NCBI GenBank assembly: GCA_949358305.1
Contig: OX442319.1
Location: 14,012,001-14,076,000 of the forward strand
Reading direction: 5' to 3'
Source: Strigamia acuminata
Lineage: Eukaryota; Arthropoda; Chilopoda; Geophilomorpha; Linotaeniidae
Length of the DNA stretch: 64,000 nucleotides
A program made the position numbers and the translations under genes. The notes beneath the pieces are model-generated. The model was not told the origin of the DNA. It saw only the letters and a program-made list of their open reading frames with translations, and searched no databases. Positions 54,101-63,814 of this stretch are shown here, one piece after another (positions within the stretch are counted from its first letter, which is position 1; every line of letters starts with the position of its first letter).

Positions 54101-54874
54101 TGCATTGACCAGATAAATTTTGCTTTGCACTCTGCCCCAAATGTGTCTACCGGTTTTACACCAGCAATGCTGACGTATGGCAGGGAATTACGACCATTTT
54201 GGGATAATCGAGATGTGTCTTATGACACCCCATTCGACCCAAATAGGCCCTACGACGCTGTCAGAATGCTAGTCGCTAGACACCGTACTCTGATTGCTGC
54301 AGCTCTTAAAAATAAGAGTCTGGCCCAAGCAAAACAGAAAACTTACTACGATCAACACCGCAGCGACGATAAGTTCGAAATTGGAGATTTGGTTCTACTA
54401 AAGACCCACCCATTGTCCAATGCTGCTAATCGATATGCTGCGTCCCTTGAGGATCGCTTTGAAGGACCTTATGTAATAACTAAAGTCTTTAACAACAATG
54501 CGTATGCCCTTGCGAAACCAATAACTTTGCAAGCGAGGGGTACACACAACATTGTAAAACTCAGGAGATTCATCCCCTCAGAAGAAAAGGCTGAATGGCC
54601 CATTTTAGATAAGGAAGATGAAGAAGTTCTTGAAAACCAACCTGTGGACACTGGAACAGCAACAATATTGCCAACTCCAGTGCGACCAACGGAATCTGGT
54701 ATCGCAACTAAGTTGCCAACACCAGTAAAACCTTTTGGGAAACCAAAAAGAATAAAACCCTTGCTGTTGCCACAAGTGGATTCACAAAAACCCACGACGG
54801 CTCGACCAAAACCAAATTCGGACTCAAATAGACCTTCGAGAAATCACGTTTTACCGATCCGATATCGGGATTGA
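51176..54874 (+). CDS. pol: Gypsy pol polyprotein: protease, RT, RNase H, integrase
   Basis: About 1232 residues counted from the first ATG in frame, but probably made as Gag-Pol by frameshifting, so that ATG need not be used. Domains in order: retropepsin (ALMDSGATHRYISGG, about residue 63); reverse transcriptase (LTKGYYQIKL, MPFGLCNAPSAFQRMMD, ALAYLDDIIIF near 400); RNase H (FTIHTDASGGGLGAVLMQ near 548); integrase with HHCC zinc site (H...GHGGVEVTLERLKRVYFWPG...CNRCQRC), the DDE triad (GIDLIGPLPR, LSDNGPQFISD, NLTERVNRNI) and a GPY/F-type end (DRFEGPYVITKVF). No stop or frameshift. The combination is that of Ty3/gypsy elements. All catalytic residues are present, so the copy may be competent. 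Confidence 0.95.
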   Translation: MEEDMEDALFDDISSTEPDPRVVFSTEPEIDHVNVALKTGKSITPLPYFKATLNGLKVTALMDSGATHRYISGGMLKKLNLLHFMTPFLENRVVYTGDRPTRPIGTITLSLKWRGGEIPVTFTVLPSASKFILLGCSWIIENRIVLNLTDREYFFLDFPHDTFPFDDPPSPEELGNAIMDRWDALVAESKSPSVSTADLSQRLLAKSNLSPRQRSQILTLVEKYRHVFSDKAGCHPTLEHPIPTGDAPSFRCKDRPMNPKKAEIYRELVAELLRDGWAEPCEGSYKNPPVIVAKKDGGYRLCIDFRWLNKITIKDVYQMPSISMILACLGGKKFFSTLDLTKGYYQIKLKPSDKKKTAFSTSDGTYQFTRMPFGLCNAPSAFQRMMDQVLGTAQHKWALAYLDDIIIFSDSFEEHLQHLDDILSKLDKNKLTASPSKSFICPEELNFLGFTMSNGSYSPNNDKVEAILNYPTPSSIKQLQRFIGMVGFYAALIPKLSITQKPFFALLKKDTKWEWSEECNVAFEYLKNQLAKGIMLPLPDFARNFTIHTDASGGGLGAVLMQIDDHGALRPVAYASRTLQGAENNYSTTDLECLAVVWAVDKFKPYIEYSEYQVETDHHALRFLMTMENPAGRLARWAMKLQNENFTIKYRKGTDNQVADALSRVSLDNGNPLEGKATLTEIIEPVALAYLTNETDYPMSFENIILQQRADKHLSKLIEWLELDDGQPRPELPKFLEERQYDCTLTRKGMLIIYAPFKTDFFVEEEDLGIGFKIFIPPSLQLAALQLIHDHPMAGHGGVEVTLERLKRVYFWPGMQKEVKLHVASCNRCQRCKPIQRKPKGLMVPTSPKIGRFEKIGIDLIGPLPRTSNRNRFILVVVDYATGWMEATPLRSAKMTAIAPILKRFFSCHGCPRFMLSDNGPQFISDVFQTLCDDAGVVPIKATPYHPQTNLTERVNRNIKIMLRIFTFEHDHWDRCIDQINFALHSAPNVSTGFTPAMLTYGRELRPFWDNRDVSYDTPFDPNRPYDAVRMLVARHRTLIAAALKNKSLAQAKQKTYYDQHRSDDKFEIGDLVLLKTHPLSNAANRYAASLEDRFEGPYVITKVFNNNAYALAKPITLQARGTHNIVKLRRFIPSEEKAEWPILDKEDEEVLENQPVDTGTATILPTPVRPTESGIATKLPTPVKPFGKPKRIKPLLLPQVDSQKPTTARPKPNSDSNRPSRNHVLPIRYRD

Positions 54875-55095
54875 CCGCTAGGTGACACTTCAAATCGGGA
54901 GACCCATTTGGACCAATCACAGACTGTTTACAAAACATCTGCGGTCCATACGCCAATTAAACGTTCGCGGGACGTCTTCCGGTTCCATACTTAAACACCA
55001 CCATTCGTTGATCAAATCACTTATTCACTGCGATCGCCACTGACCAGTCGTGTGGAACTTCTCTGGAAAATCGAGACGAAAAGTTTGAAAAAACA

Positions 55096-56388
55096 ATGGA
55101 AAATCACCGAAACAACGAATGGGTCCAGTGCCCAGTATGCAACGGCTTCGGCTACATCACACTGTGGAATCTATCGCGAATCCCGTGCATGAACTGCGGC
55201 GGAGACGAAATCGTGCTGACGGATCAACCACTCGAAGAATGGTTTGTCATGTTCATGACGCTGCCCGGTCAGCCGATTCCGCTGCACCACCGACATATTA
55301 ACTGGATGCGCGTCCGATCGCGCGCAGAACGCGAGAAGGAAATCGCAGACAGGGAACAAGCGCGTGTGGCGAATGCCACACCGACGGAACCCCCAAAGAA
55401 AAGACAGAAAACGGCAACGAAGAGCGTACGCTCTCAACCGCCGCCGACTGCCTCTACTAATATCTCTACGAAGAAACCCGCAGCGACGACGTCGCAGAAG
55501 GTTCTTCGTCCGCCACATAAGCCATTTGTGCTTAAAAAGAAGGCTGCCGAGGAGACAAAAGCGACCGTACAAAGTACCGTCGCCCAAGCTCCTCACCAAC
55601 CACCGACCGCCCAAGCTCCTCACCAACCACCGACCGCCCGTCCAAACATTTCGGAGAAATTGCTGGAAATGAGACGGCTCGTGGCGATCGAAAATCCCAC
55701 GTTGAGTGAACGAAGCGTGAATACCGAAGCAAAAATTCGGTACAGAGCGAAAAAACACGCGGACCATAAGGACCGAATGGCGAAAAGAGACGCCGAGAAA
55801 GCGGCTCATCAGCAATTGACTGCGCCATCGGCCACAATCACATCGAATGCGCCACGCGCACTCGTTAAGAAAATCCCAGCTCAAACGGAAAAAGCTCCCG
55901 ATGAGCTACGAACAGCTTGGGCGGGACAGTACGGTCCTCAACCAATCCAAGGTATTGTGAACCTGATCCCGACCAAAGCCACGGCGGCCGCAATCGCTTT
56001 TCCAGCGGCCTGCCAACTACCGCAAACGATGTTTGGTGCCAATACAGCGGCGACGCCGGCTGTCATTATGCCGCCGATGGTTGGAGAACGCCCGACGAAC
56101 GTCGTGTTCCAGGGATTCGCGGATCCTCCACCAGTTTGCGACAACAATGTAGTCACCACCGAAGCAACGATCGAGACCGCGATGCAGATTGACGGCGCAC
56201 CGAACGAGGAGTCGCACACACCGCCACCACCACCGCCAGTCGTTCCCGAGCCCAAAGCTACCGCCGTGAAAAAGAAGTCGAATAAGAAGTCACGCAAGAA
56301 GCTAGCAGAAGAATTCGTCGACGACAAAACTGAAGAAGAGCCAAAAACCGACGATACGCCACCCACACCGGGGAAATCGCTGCAGTGA
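55096..56388 (+). CDS. Gypsy ORF3: accessory protein with DnaJ-like C-x2-C-x-G-x-G zinc motif
   Basis: A 430-residue frame from ATG 55096 starts MENHRNNEWVQCPVCNGFGY, then RIPCMNCGG: cysteines 12, 15, 31 and 34. The rest is low complexity, basic and rich in Ala, Pro, Thr and Lys, with a duplicated QAPHQPPTA (27-bp unit, about 55586-55640), a run of prolines (TPPPPPPVVPEP) and Lys clusters (KKKSNKKSRKKL) that could bind nucleic acid or direct it to the nucleus. There is no signal peptide or membrane segment, so it is not an envelope protein. Start motif, spacing and the following (L)EE(W/L)...VF segment match the single-exon gene in the flanking duplicated segment. Confidence 0.85.
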   Translation: MENHRNNEWVQCPVCNGFGYITLWNLSRIPCMNCGGDEIVLTDQPLEEWFVMFMTLPGQPIPLHHRHINWMRVRSRAEREKEIADREQARVANATPTEPPKKRQKTATKSVRSQPPPTASTNISTKKPAATTSQKVLRPPHKPFVLKKKAAEETKATVQSTVAQAPHQPPTAQAPHQPPTARPNISEKLLEMRRLVAIENPTLSERSVNTEAKIRYRAKKHADHKDRMAKRDAEKAAHQQLTAPSATITSNAPRALVKKIPAQTEKAPDELRTAWAGQYGPQPIQGIVNLIPTKATAAAIAFPAACQLPQTMFGANTAATPAVIMPPMVGERPTNVVFQGFADPPPVCDNNVVTTEATIETAMQIDGAPNEESHTPPPPPPVVPEPKATAVKKKSNKKSRKKLAEEFVDDKTEEEPKTDDTPPTPGKSLQ

Positions 56389-56882
56389 AGTTTTCGCCGT
56401 CGTTTTAAAGGAGATTTTGGCCAAGCCTGTTAAGACTTTTATAGTGCCAGAAATAATTTTTTTTATTGTCAAAACAAGTTTTTTTTTATTATTATTCCAA
56501 AGTGTTAAAATTAGCATACTTACCTTTTAAATGTTAAATGGATTCAATAACTACAAATGTTAGATTTTAAAGTTCAAAAAGTGTTTTTTATTCATATATA
56601 TTTTTAAATTACAAGTGTTATTTTACATTTTTATTTTTCAATAGTGTTTAAATTGTACAAGTTTTCCATCCTGGGGGTAAGTGTGTATGTGTTCCTTTGT
56701 AGTGTTGTTATTTTCCCAAGTGCATTCCTACCGGTGATCTTCGTTCTAGCTGATGGCTCGTCCGAAATATGGTAATCTGATAATCTGAAAAAAGAAAAGT
56801 AATGCGATGTGTTAACTTTCAACAACCACTTCAGTGATTGCGTTGTACCCCCTCGTACTTACCTTTTTCCAGGGGGGGGAAA
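56389..56882 (+). other. 3' untranslated region and polypurine tract of the gypsy element
   Basis: It contains TTATAGTGCCAGAAAT and CATCCTGGGGGTAAGTGTG, blocks also found in the related tail at 57508-58011. It ends with a run of G and A directly before the 3' LTR (about 56871-56882), the polypurine tract. Confidence 0.8.
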
Positions 56883-57507
56883 TGTGACCAGCTGCCCCTG
56901 CGCACGGGTCGCTGCACTGCAACGGCAATGCACTTGGCGCAGCTCCAGCGCCTCTCGTATCTCGCGCAGCCTGTTGCGGTCCCCCGCAACCAGGTGGAGC
57001 TGCGGGCCTTTGGTCAAGCAGGATCGGGCCCCGGAAGTCGCCCTTCCGGAAGTGGTTGGTCCCCGTAGGGACAAGAGAGTTGTTGATCAACCAGCAAGGC
57101 GAACGGTCGTGTTGCGACCGCCTCCGAAACTGGCTATTGAGATAACCCAAACTATCGGCGTGGCGATGATATCGCCCGCCGGGACCTGAGCGTCCAGTTG
57201 CGCCACGTCCGCCGGACGTTAACCGTAACTTCGGCGGCGTGGCCCAAAACCGATTACCGACCTCGTGTGTCATGGCGGCCGATGGCCGCCGTGCCACGCG
57301 GTCTGATTAGGGACGGTTCGAAGGAACCGCCGCCTTGGGAAATACACTATGGGACACTACAATCATACCCCTAGACATCCAATAAAGCCATAACTAAAAC
57401 TATATTGTGTCTCCGTGTATTTCGTGGTTTGTTTTATCGTGTGTGTTGCGTCCAGCGCCTCCGTGGCTCTCCCCCGACCACGTGGCGTCCGTCCGAACAC
57501 TCACAAT
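56883..57507 (+). repeat. 3' LTR of the gypsy element
   Basis: Same length and ends as the 5' LTR. Substitutions cluster at positions equivalent to 46921-46990 of the 5' copy (TCGCATCGCG against TCGTGTTGCG; GACGTTGTC against GATGATATC). Confidence 0.93.
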
Positions 57508-58011
57508 TGGCCAGGTTTTGTTCGAAAAAACCTTTATAGTGCCAGAAATCGATTGTTGTTTACATTTTTTAAGTGTTTTTTCAATCTTAAATAGCATTTA
57601 GTAGTAATAGTCCTAACTTTTATTAGAATCTAAGTATTTAAAAGTATTTATACTTACCATTTAATATTAAAATTGCTTAAATAATTACAAAAATCGTTAA
57701 AATTTAAAAATTCAAGTGTTTTATTCATGTTACAAGTGTTGTACAAATTTATTTTTCATAGTATCAAATTGTAGTATTCTCTTCATCCTGGGGGTAAGTG
57801 TGCGTTGTTTTTATCGGTGTTATTTCCCATTGTTACCTACTGGTGATCCGCGCTCTAGCTGTATCAGCTCATCCGCATTAAAGTCATCTGTTTATCTGTA
57901 AAAAAGAGAAGTAATGATTAGTTTATAATTAAAAATTAACTTTCAAACAACCACTTTCGTGATTGTGTTGAGGTACCCCTCTCAGTACTTACCTTTTTTA
58001 GGGGGGGGAGA
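57508..58011 (+). pseudogene. 3' UTR remnant of a second, related gypsy element
   Basis: It starts at TTGGCCAGG, equivalent to TTGGCCAAG at 56408 of the complete element, and is collinear with 56408-56882 with moderate divergence. It ends in a GGGGGGGGAGA purine tract. The rest of this element, all coding parts included, is absent. Confidence 0.85.
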
Positions 58012-58634
58012 TGTGACCGGCTGCCCGATCAGTCCGTTCACTTACCTGCAACACACGGCGCTTCCACGGCTCTCGCGCACCTCGTGTGTTTCTCGCGCGC
58101 ACCTGACGCGGTCCCCCGCGCCAGGTGGAGCTGATGGTCGTTGGCTCCGCCAATTGGGAACCGGAAGTGCCCTTCCGGAAGTGGTCGGCCCCGCAGGAGG
58201 CCCAGAGAGTTCTCTTGCAACCAGCGTGGCGAACGGTCGCTTCTACGATCGCTCTTCCACACTGGCGAATATGACGAATCCGATTGGCGTGGCGACTCTG
58301 TCGCCCGCCGGGACTTGATAGTCCGTGTTCCCCGCGCCTGTCCTACGTTCTCCGTGAACGTAGCGACGACGCGGCCGAACAGTTTTCAGACCACGCGTGT
58401 CATTCGGCCAATGGCCGCCGTGCCACGCGGTCTTGTTAGGGATGGCTGTTTCTCAGCCATCGCATTGGGAAATGCACTGTAGAGACACCACATCATACCC
58501 CTAGACATAATAAAGCTTACCTTAAACTAAACTTGTGTCTCTTGTGTATTTCGGAAGTGTATTTTATCGTGTGTGTTGTGTCCAGCGTCCCGTGGCTCTC
58601 CCCCGACCACGTGGCGTCCGTCCAAACACTCACA
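58012..58634 (+). repeat. 3' LTR of the second, related gypsy element
   Basis: It begins TGTGACCGGCTGCCCGATCA and ends CCAAACACTCACA, with the shared blocks GTCGCCCGCCGGGACTTGA, CCGCCGTGCCACGCGGTCT and GTGGCTCTCCCCCGACCACG. It is clearly diverged from the 625-bp LTRs. The right copy of the duplicated segment starts at the next base. Confidence 0.9.
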
Positions 58635-59738
58635 ATTAATTATGCAGATTAATTTTACCATACTACATTATACGTTTAATCATATTGTTTATATATTTTA
58701 TTTATTTATTTATACGTTCGCTCGATTTGAATACCAAAATAAATTATACACTTTGCATTTTCCAATGAAAAGTTTCATCTTTTTCAGTAAATTCTCATTA
58801 TTTTCCATTATTTACACTACATAAATTACATTTTATCATCTAACTTTATATTTTTAGGTGAAAATTTGAATAACGTAGAGAAAAATTGAAATTTTAGCTT
58901 CAAAATGCAAATTATGATTAGTCCTACCAGCTGTGTGTGATCCTGAGCGCCGTGCTCTGCAGAGAAGCACCAAGGCGCCGCTTCTTACACCGACAAATCC
59001 CGTTTCTCATTAACGAAATGTAGACGTCAAAAATCGGCAATAAGAGCCCAAAATATCATACACGATAACGTCGAACAAACGTACAGTATATAAAACGTTG
59101 CGGTTACGTGCAGCAAGATGGATATTCGTATAAATATCAAAGGCGAACACTTTCAGTTCATTCCATCTTCGTTCGACTTCCCGAAAACACCATTGAAATG
59201 AACAAGAACGGAGATAAACGTAAACAGGCGGTGAAACGACGCAATGATGACTATGCGGAGGAAAGGGCGAAGCGGGCGAAGGTTGAGTGGACGACGTGCA
59301 GCATGTGCGAAGGAATGGGCTATTGGCGAGTGGGAGCTTGGTTGCTGCCATGTTTCAATTGCTTCGGCACGAAGGAGCGGCCGCTGCACGAGGAGTTGGA
59401 GCCGGGTTTGGCCGTGTTCGCGAAGCATTCCGAGGACGTTCCTCGTCCCTGGTGTCGACAGTGGGATTTCGAACAAACTTATTCGCCGTTTGAGGAACAA
59501 GCTTCGTCGTGTTCGGCACCGGAACGAGACGAAGTTAAGGAAGCGGAGATTGCGAAGCAAAAATTTCTTCGGAAGGTTTTGGACAATTGGGAGAGGTTGG
59601 TGGACGAAGAAGTGGAAAAACAGAGAATTGAATCGGAAGCAAAGGATCTCACTCAACTGCAGGAATACGAGACTGATGAGACTGAAACTGAGATTGAGTT
59701 TGAGACAGATTCAGATGAGGAAGATTAAGTTATGCGTC
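58635..59738 (+). repeat. 1.1-kb segmental direct duplication, right copy
   Basis: Matches 45592-46695. Its left edge (ATTAATTATGCAG) follows the second LTR; its right edge is TATGCGTC, after which GTATTGGGATTCTG continues into the ACSF2 upstream region. Confidence 0.93.
59198..59728 (+). CDS. Single-exon zinc-motif protein (C-x2-C-x-G-x-G), right copy
   Basis: Same 176-residue frame as 46155-46685, with its own TATA box (59087-59095) and upstream ORF (59118-59201). Both copies are therefore potentially expressed. The right copy keeps the original downstream flank, the left copy the original upstream flank. Confidence 0.75.
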   Translation: MNKNGDKRKQAVKRRNDDYAEERAKRAKVEWTTCSMCEGMGYWRVGAWLLPCFNCFGTKERPLHEELEPGLAVFAKHSEDVPRPWCRQWDFEQTYSPFEEQASSCSAPERDEVKEAEIAKQKFLRKVLDNWERLVDEEVEKQRIESEAKDLTQLQEYETDETETEIEFETDSDEED

Positions 59739-60261
59739 GTATTGGGATTCTGATTATACACAAAAATTTTGAATACTTCTGATGGGGTGGAATTTAACTT
59801 TTTTAAAAATTTTTGAAATTAAAACAAATAAATTTATAAATTCAATGATAGGAGGCGACATTTATTATGAATCTCGTTGATAGTTGGCTAAATCACTAAT
59901 AAATCTTCAAGTCCAACATTAAATCTCAAATTTACACATGAAATTGTTTTAAATATTTAATCCAAAATACCAGAAAGTCTGGCTAAATCTTGAAAATCCT
60001 ATAAAATTAAAAATGTGTAAATTTCAAATAAATACAGATTAATAAATACAAATCCATAAATCTTAAAATTTCTAACAGAATAGGCCTAAATAACAAAATA
60101 ACCATGTGCCATAATTCGCAATTGTTTAATCACACGGTGCTGTAGCCGCATTATTAAATTTTGGGTTTGAAAATCGATATTTCTGACACAAGTTATTGTG
60201 TCAGAAAAAAATTTTCTGTTGGACATCTCGGACATCTCTAGCTGTTAAGCGAAAAATTGCA
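59739..60261. other. Intergenic, upstream of ACSF2
   Basis: AT-rich. A perfect inverted repeat, TTTCTGACACAAG with TTGTGTCAGAAA, is at 60179-60209. The ACSF2 promoter should lie here; no TATA box is evident. Confidence 0.4.
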
Positions 60262-63200
60262 ATGAGTCGACTCGTTTCTCAAAATAAAATCCAAATGGGC
60301 CGTAATTTGTCAGCCACGTATCAACGTTGCTACTGCTACAAGAAGTTGGATAATTATAAATAAATAAAAATTAGTTCTGAATTTAAAATGAAATATTTTA
60401 TTCCAGTAAACAAGTTGCTTCAAATTGGAGCTATTTCCACAACCCGGGATTGCAGCCTCTCTCGGGTGAAACCATGGGACATCTTCTGGACAAACGTGCC
60501 AAATTATTCGCTGACCATGAAGCGGTTGTGTTTTGTGAAAATGACGTCCGGAAAACATATGCCGAACTAAATGCCGATGTGATAATTCAAGCTAAAGCAG
60601 TAGCCGAAATTTGATTTAGACTAAACATTGGATTTTTTGTTGTAAAGTTGAATTTTTTTGGTGTAAAATTGAATTCATTAGCTTAAAATTGAATTTTTAA
60701 CCCTACAAATTGAATTTGTTTGTGTAAAATTGAATTTTTTGGTGTAAAATTGAATTTTTCTAAATCTAATACTGTATTATTAAGTCAAAAAATAGATTGA
60801 AACTTTTTTTAATGAATTGTTTTAATTACCCGGTCCAGGTCACCCAAAAAAGCAGGCCCTAGACATTTGTCTTTGAAATATTTAATCAAGACGACATTTA
60901 TTTATGAGTTTCTGAAATTTTCTTGCAGGTGGACAAATTTGCTGCCGGCCTGTTGGCGATCGGCTTAGACAAAGGCGACCGAATAGGAATCTGGAGCCCG
61001 AACCGCTACGAATGGGTCGTCACCCAATTCGCGGCTGCCAAGGCAGGATTGATCTTGGTCCTCATGAACCCAGCGAACCAGCCCCGAGAGCTCGAGTACT
61101 GCCTGAACAAAGTAGGAGTGCGGGCGGTCGTGGCGGCCGAGTCGTTTAAAACCCAAGAATATTACAAGATTCTGACGGCCGTAGTCCGCTCGCTGCCGGA
61201 CAGCAAACCCGGACAAATCAAAGACCGATTGGAGAATTTGTCGCACGTGATAATGATATCGGACAAAATATACGGGTAATGATTTATTATTTATTATTAT
61301 TCGTAATAAGAGCGCACCTTTTTCGACAGAGGTTGTTTCAACTTCAACCAAGTCGCCAATTGCGGACAAAGTGCGCACGTCGCTCGACTGAGGGCGCTGC
61401 AAGACGAAATTCAGTTTGACGATGCGGTTAACATCCAGTTCACATCAGTTTGTGACGACTTAACGAAGATTTCGTCGGTATAATGTACAATCTGAATCCT
61501 TAGGGTACCACGGGGTCGCCAAAAGGAGCGATATTGACGCACTTTAATCTCGTGAACAATGCTTATAATGTTGGCAAGGGAATTGGTTACCACATGATGG
61601 TATAAAAATGTCGATTAAACTTCATTTTATACGTTAATGCGAATTGTTTTTGTTTTAGTCGCATCGTTTGTGTATACCTTTACCACTGTTTCACTCTTTC
61701 GGTTGTGTCGGGGCCTGTGTAGCTGCGGTTGCGTTCGGCGCGTGCCAGGTTTATCCTACACCCAGCCTTGGCGGCAAAGCTACCTACGACGCAGTGATTA
61801 AAGAGAAGTACAAGAAGCGATGTGATGGGAACGGAAAATTTACTGTTTTTCCCGTCACATTGAGTAAGAGGGAAGTGATTGATGGCGAATTGATGAGAAT
61901 TACTTATTCTGAACAGGTGTACGATGTTGTTCGGCACGCCAACAATGTTTGTTGACTTAATTAGGCTGCCGAACCTTAAACCGTTCGATCATTGCAAAAC
62001 AGGTTAGATGTAGATGGAAATGCTCGTAATTGAGTCACTTTTTCTTCAACTCCGTTTGCTTAGGTATTATGGGTGGTGCCACTTGTCCAGTTAATCTGTT
62101 GAAAGGTTGCAGGAGCAAACTCAATATGGAAAACATTTGTGTAAGCTTCCATCTTGTGACGGGAAAAGCTGCCGTTTGTAGCCGGGTTCAGTTATTCAGT
62201 ATTTTCTTAGTTCTCTTTCCTTTGATTAATTTTAACTCGTAGGTTGGCTACGGCACGACCGAATGCAGTCCTGGAATTTCCGTAACGCGTATGAATGACA
62301 CGATCGAACAGAGTACGACGACTGTAGGAAGAGTACTGGAACACACTGAGGTTTGCAATTAAAAATAAAACGCTAAGAGAATGTGATCGGCACACACGAT
62401 AGGGGCCGTTCATAATTTACGTAACGTCTGAAGGGGGGGGGAGGGGGTTTCAAATTTTGTTACGGGTTGTTACGACGGGGAGGGGGGGGGGGTCTTAATA
62501 ATGTTACGTAACAAAATTTATTTTAAGATTTTTGAAATTTTTTGAATTTTTTGTGAAAATTTCTGAAATTTTTTTGAAATTTTTGTAAAAAATTATAAAT
62601 TTGTGTAAAATTTTGTAGTATAAGCTTGTATCAATTTTTTTTTTTTTGGGAGGGGGGGTAGTGAGTTTTGTTACGTAATATTAATATTCTAGGGGGGGTT
62701 TGTGCATTTGTTACGACCTTGTTACAAGGGGGGGGGAGGGGGTCTAAAAATCGTAAAATCAGCGTTACGTAATTTATGGACGGCCCCATAGCGCTCACTG
62801 CCCTACCTCAAAGTCTCCATCTATGGTCCCAGAAGTGCCTGTGATTCAACAGGAAGTGGCACAATTGGACCAAGAGAGCCTTAACATGACCAGCACGGAG
62901 AACGGTTGCAAAAATGTATCGGGTTTAATTTTAATACAAACGGAAAAGTGCTAACCTGAATGGTGTGGTGGGACTCATCCGAATTGGCCATGAGGTCAGG
63001 GGAGGGCCACGAGTTGTGCACCCGGTCACACACATACTCACAATTTGTCCTAGAATCATTTATTATAATTAGCAGACTGACAAGTGAGATTTGTTGGTTT
63101 TAGGTGAAACTCGTTGATCCTGTTTCTTTGAAAGTTGTTCCTATCGGCAGTTTGGGTGAACTGTGGACCAGAGGTTATTTGGTTATGAGAGAATATTGGA

Positions 63201-63814
63201 AGGACAAAGAGAAAACTGAGGAGTGCATAACTAAAGATAGATGGTACAGAACTGGGTAAATATGGTGCAGTTGGTTGGTGAGTTGATGTGCATTTTTTCA
63301 ACGTGGGATTTCAGAGATTTGGCAATAGCGGATGAAGCGGGTTTTTTGAAAATTGTTGGAAGAATGAAGGATATCATTATTCGGGGTGGAGAAAATATTT
63401 TTCCAAGAGAAATTGAAGAGCTTTTACACACACATCCGAAAATTTCTGAGGCGCATGTAAATTAATTAATTAATTTTTGTTGCATTTTGATTAATTTAAT
63501 TCAATTGGAATTAGGTTGTCGGTGTACCGGACGAGCGATTGGGAGAGGAATTGTGCGCCTGGGTTAAATTGAGAGATGGGGAAACGCTTGAAACGGAAGA
63601 AGTGAAAGCGTTTTGCGAGGGAAACGTGCGGAATTCAAATGTTGCACATTTAATTTGACGTGACCAATTTGATTTGCTGTAGATGTCGCGCTTCAAGATC
63701 CCTCGCTACATCAAATTTGTGGATAGATTCCCAATGACGGCCACGGGAAAAGTGCAGAAATTCATCATCCGCGATCAAACGACCGCAGAGTTGAAATTGC
63801 AAAATTCCGAGTGA
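60262..63814 (+). CDS. ACSF2: Medium-chain acyl-CoA synthetase ACSF2, mitochondrial, 13 exons
   Basis: Exons 60262-60344, 60407-60578, 60929-61275, 61330-61447, 61504-61599, 61659-61807, 61917-62002, 62064-62140, 62243-62350, 63104-63255, 63315-63456, 63515-63625 and 63683-63814 join in phase to 590 residues (human 615). It activates fatty acids to acyl-CoA through an acyl-adenylate. The first exon ([20 protein letters not shown]) is basic and non-acidic, a likely mitochondrial leader. AMP-binding motifs are in order: [62 protein letters not shown] with [20 protein letters not shown], and the catalytic Lys in TATGKVQK. The 109-bp intron at 61808-61916 stays open for a while and could be mistaken for coding. 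Confidence 0.95.
60625..60780. repeat. Short tandem repeat in ACSF2 intron 2
   Basis: Units like GGTGTAAAATTGAATTTTTT (about 20 bp) recur six or seven times. Confidence 0.75.
62402..62787. mobile_element. MITE in ACSF2 intron 9, 3-bp target duplication
   Basis: The ends are GGGGCCGTTCATAATTTACG and inverted GGGGCCGTCCATAAATTACG, flanked by ATA on both sides (62399-62401, 62788-62790). The body has G-rich runs on both sides (GGGGGGGGAGGGGG) and GTTACGTAAC motifs. The superfamily is uncertain; a 3-bp duplication would suit a PIF/Harbinger- or IS5-like mover. Confidence 0.85.
62791..63060. repeat. Decayed LTR-like sequence in ACSF2 intron 9
   Basis: GAGGTCAGGGGAGGGCCACGAG resembles the reverse of the gypsy-family LTR end, as at 22487-22509. 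ACTCACAATT also occurs, in forward orientation. Limits are not clear. Confidence 0.4.

Larger units (their letters stand above)
46696..57507 (+). mobile_element. Full-length Ty3/gypsy retrotransposon with three ORFs
   Basis: Two 625-bp LTRs (46696-47320; 56883-57507) enclose a long leader, gag, pol joined by a -1 frameshift signal, a third ORF and a purine tract. All ORFs are open. The LTRs differ at about 13 sites, ten of them within roughly 75 bp. The left flank is GCGTC from the duplicated segment; the right flank is the 3' region of a related element instead of GCGTC, so the expected 5-bp duplication is not in place. GCGTC does occur at the end of the right copy of the duplicated segment (59734-59738). 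Confidence 0.95.

Noticed and set aside
55171-55884. 237-codon minus-strand frame
   Set aside because: It is the shadow of ORF3; composition is Arg, Trp and Cys rich as expected from the reverse of a Lys, Ala and Pro rich frame.
57508-58634. Treating the third LTR as a tandem copy of the same element sharing an LTR
   Set aside because: It is clearly diverged, and it has its own diverged 3' UTR and purine tract before it, so it belongs to a different element.
61668-61955. Continuous 95-codon frame through the ACSF2 exon
   Set aside because: The part after 61807 does not match the family; splicing 61807 to 61917 restores the conserved [12 protein letters not shown] in frame.
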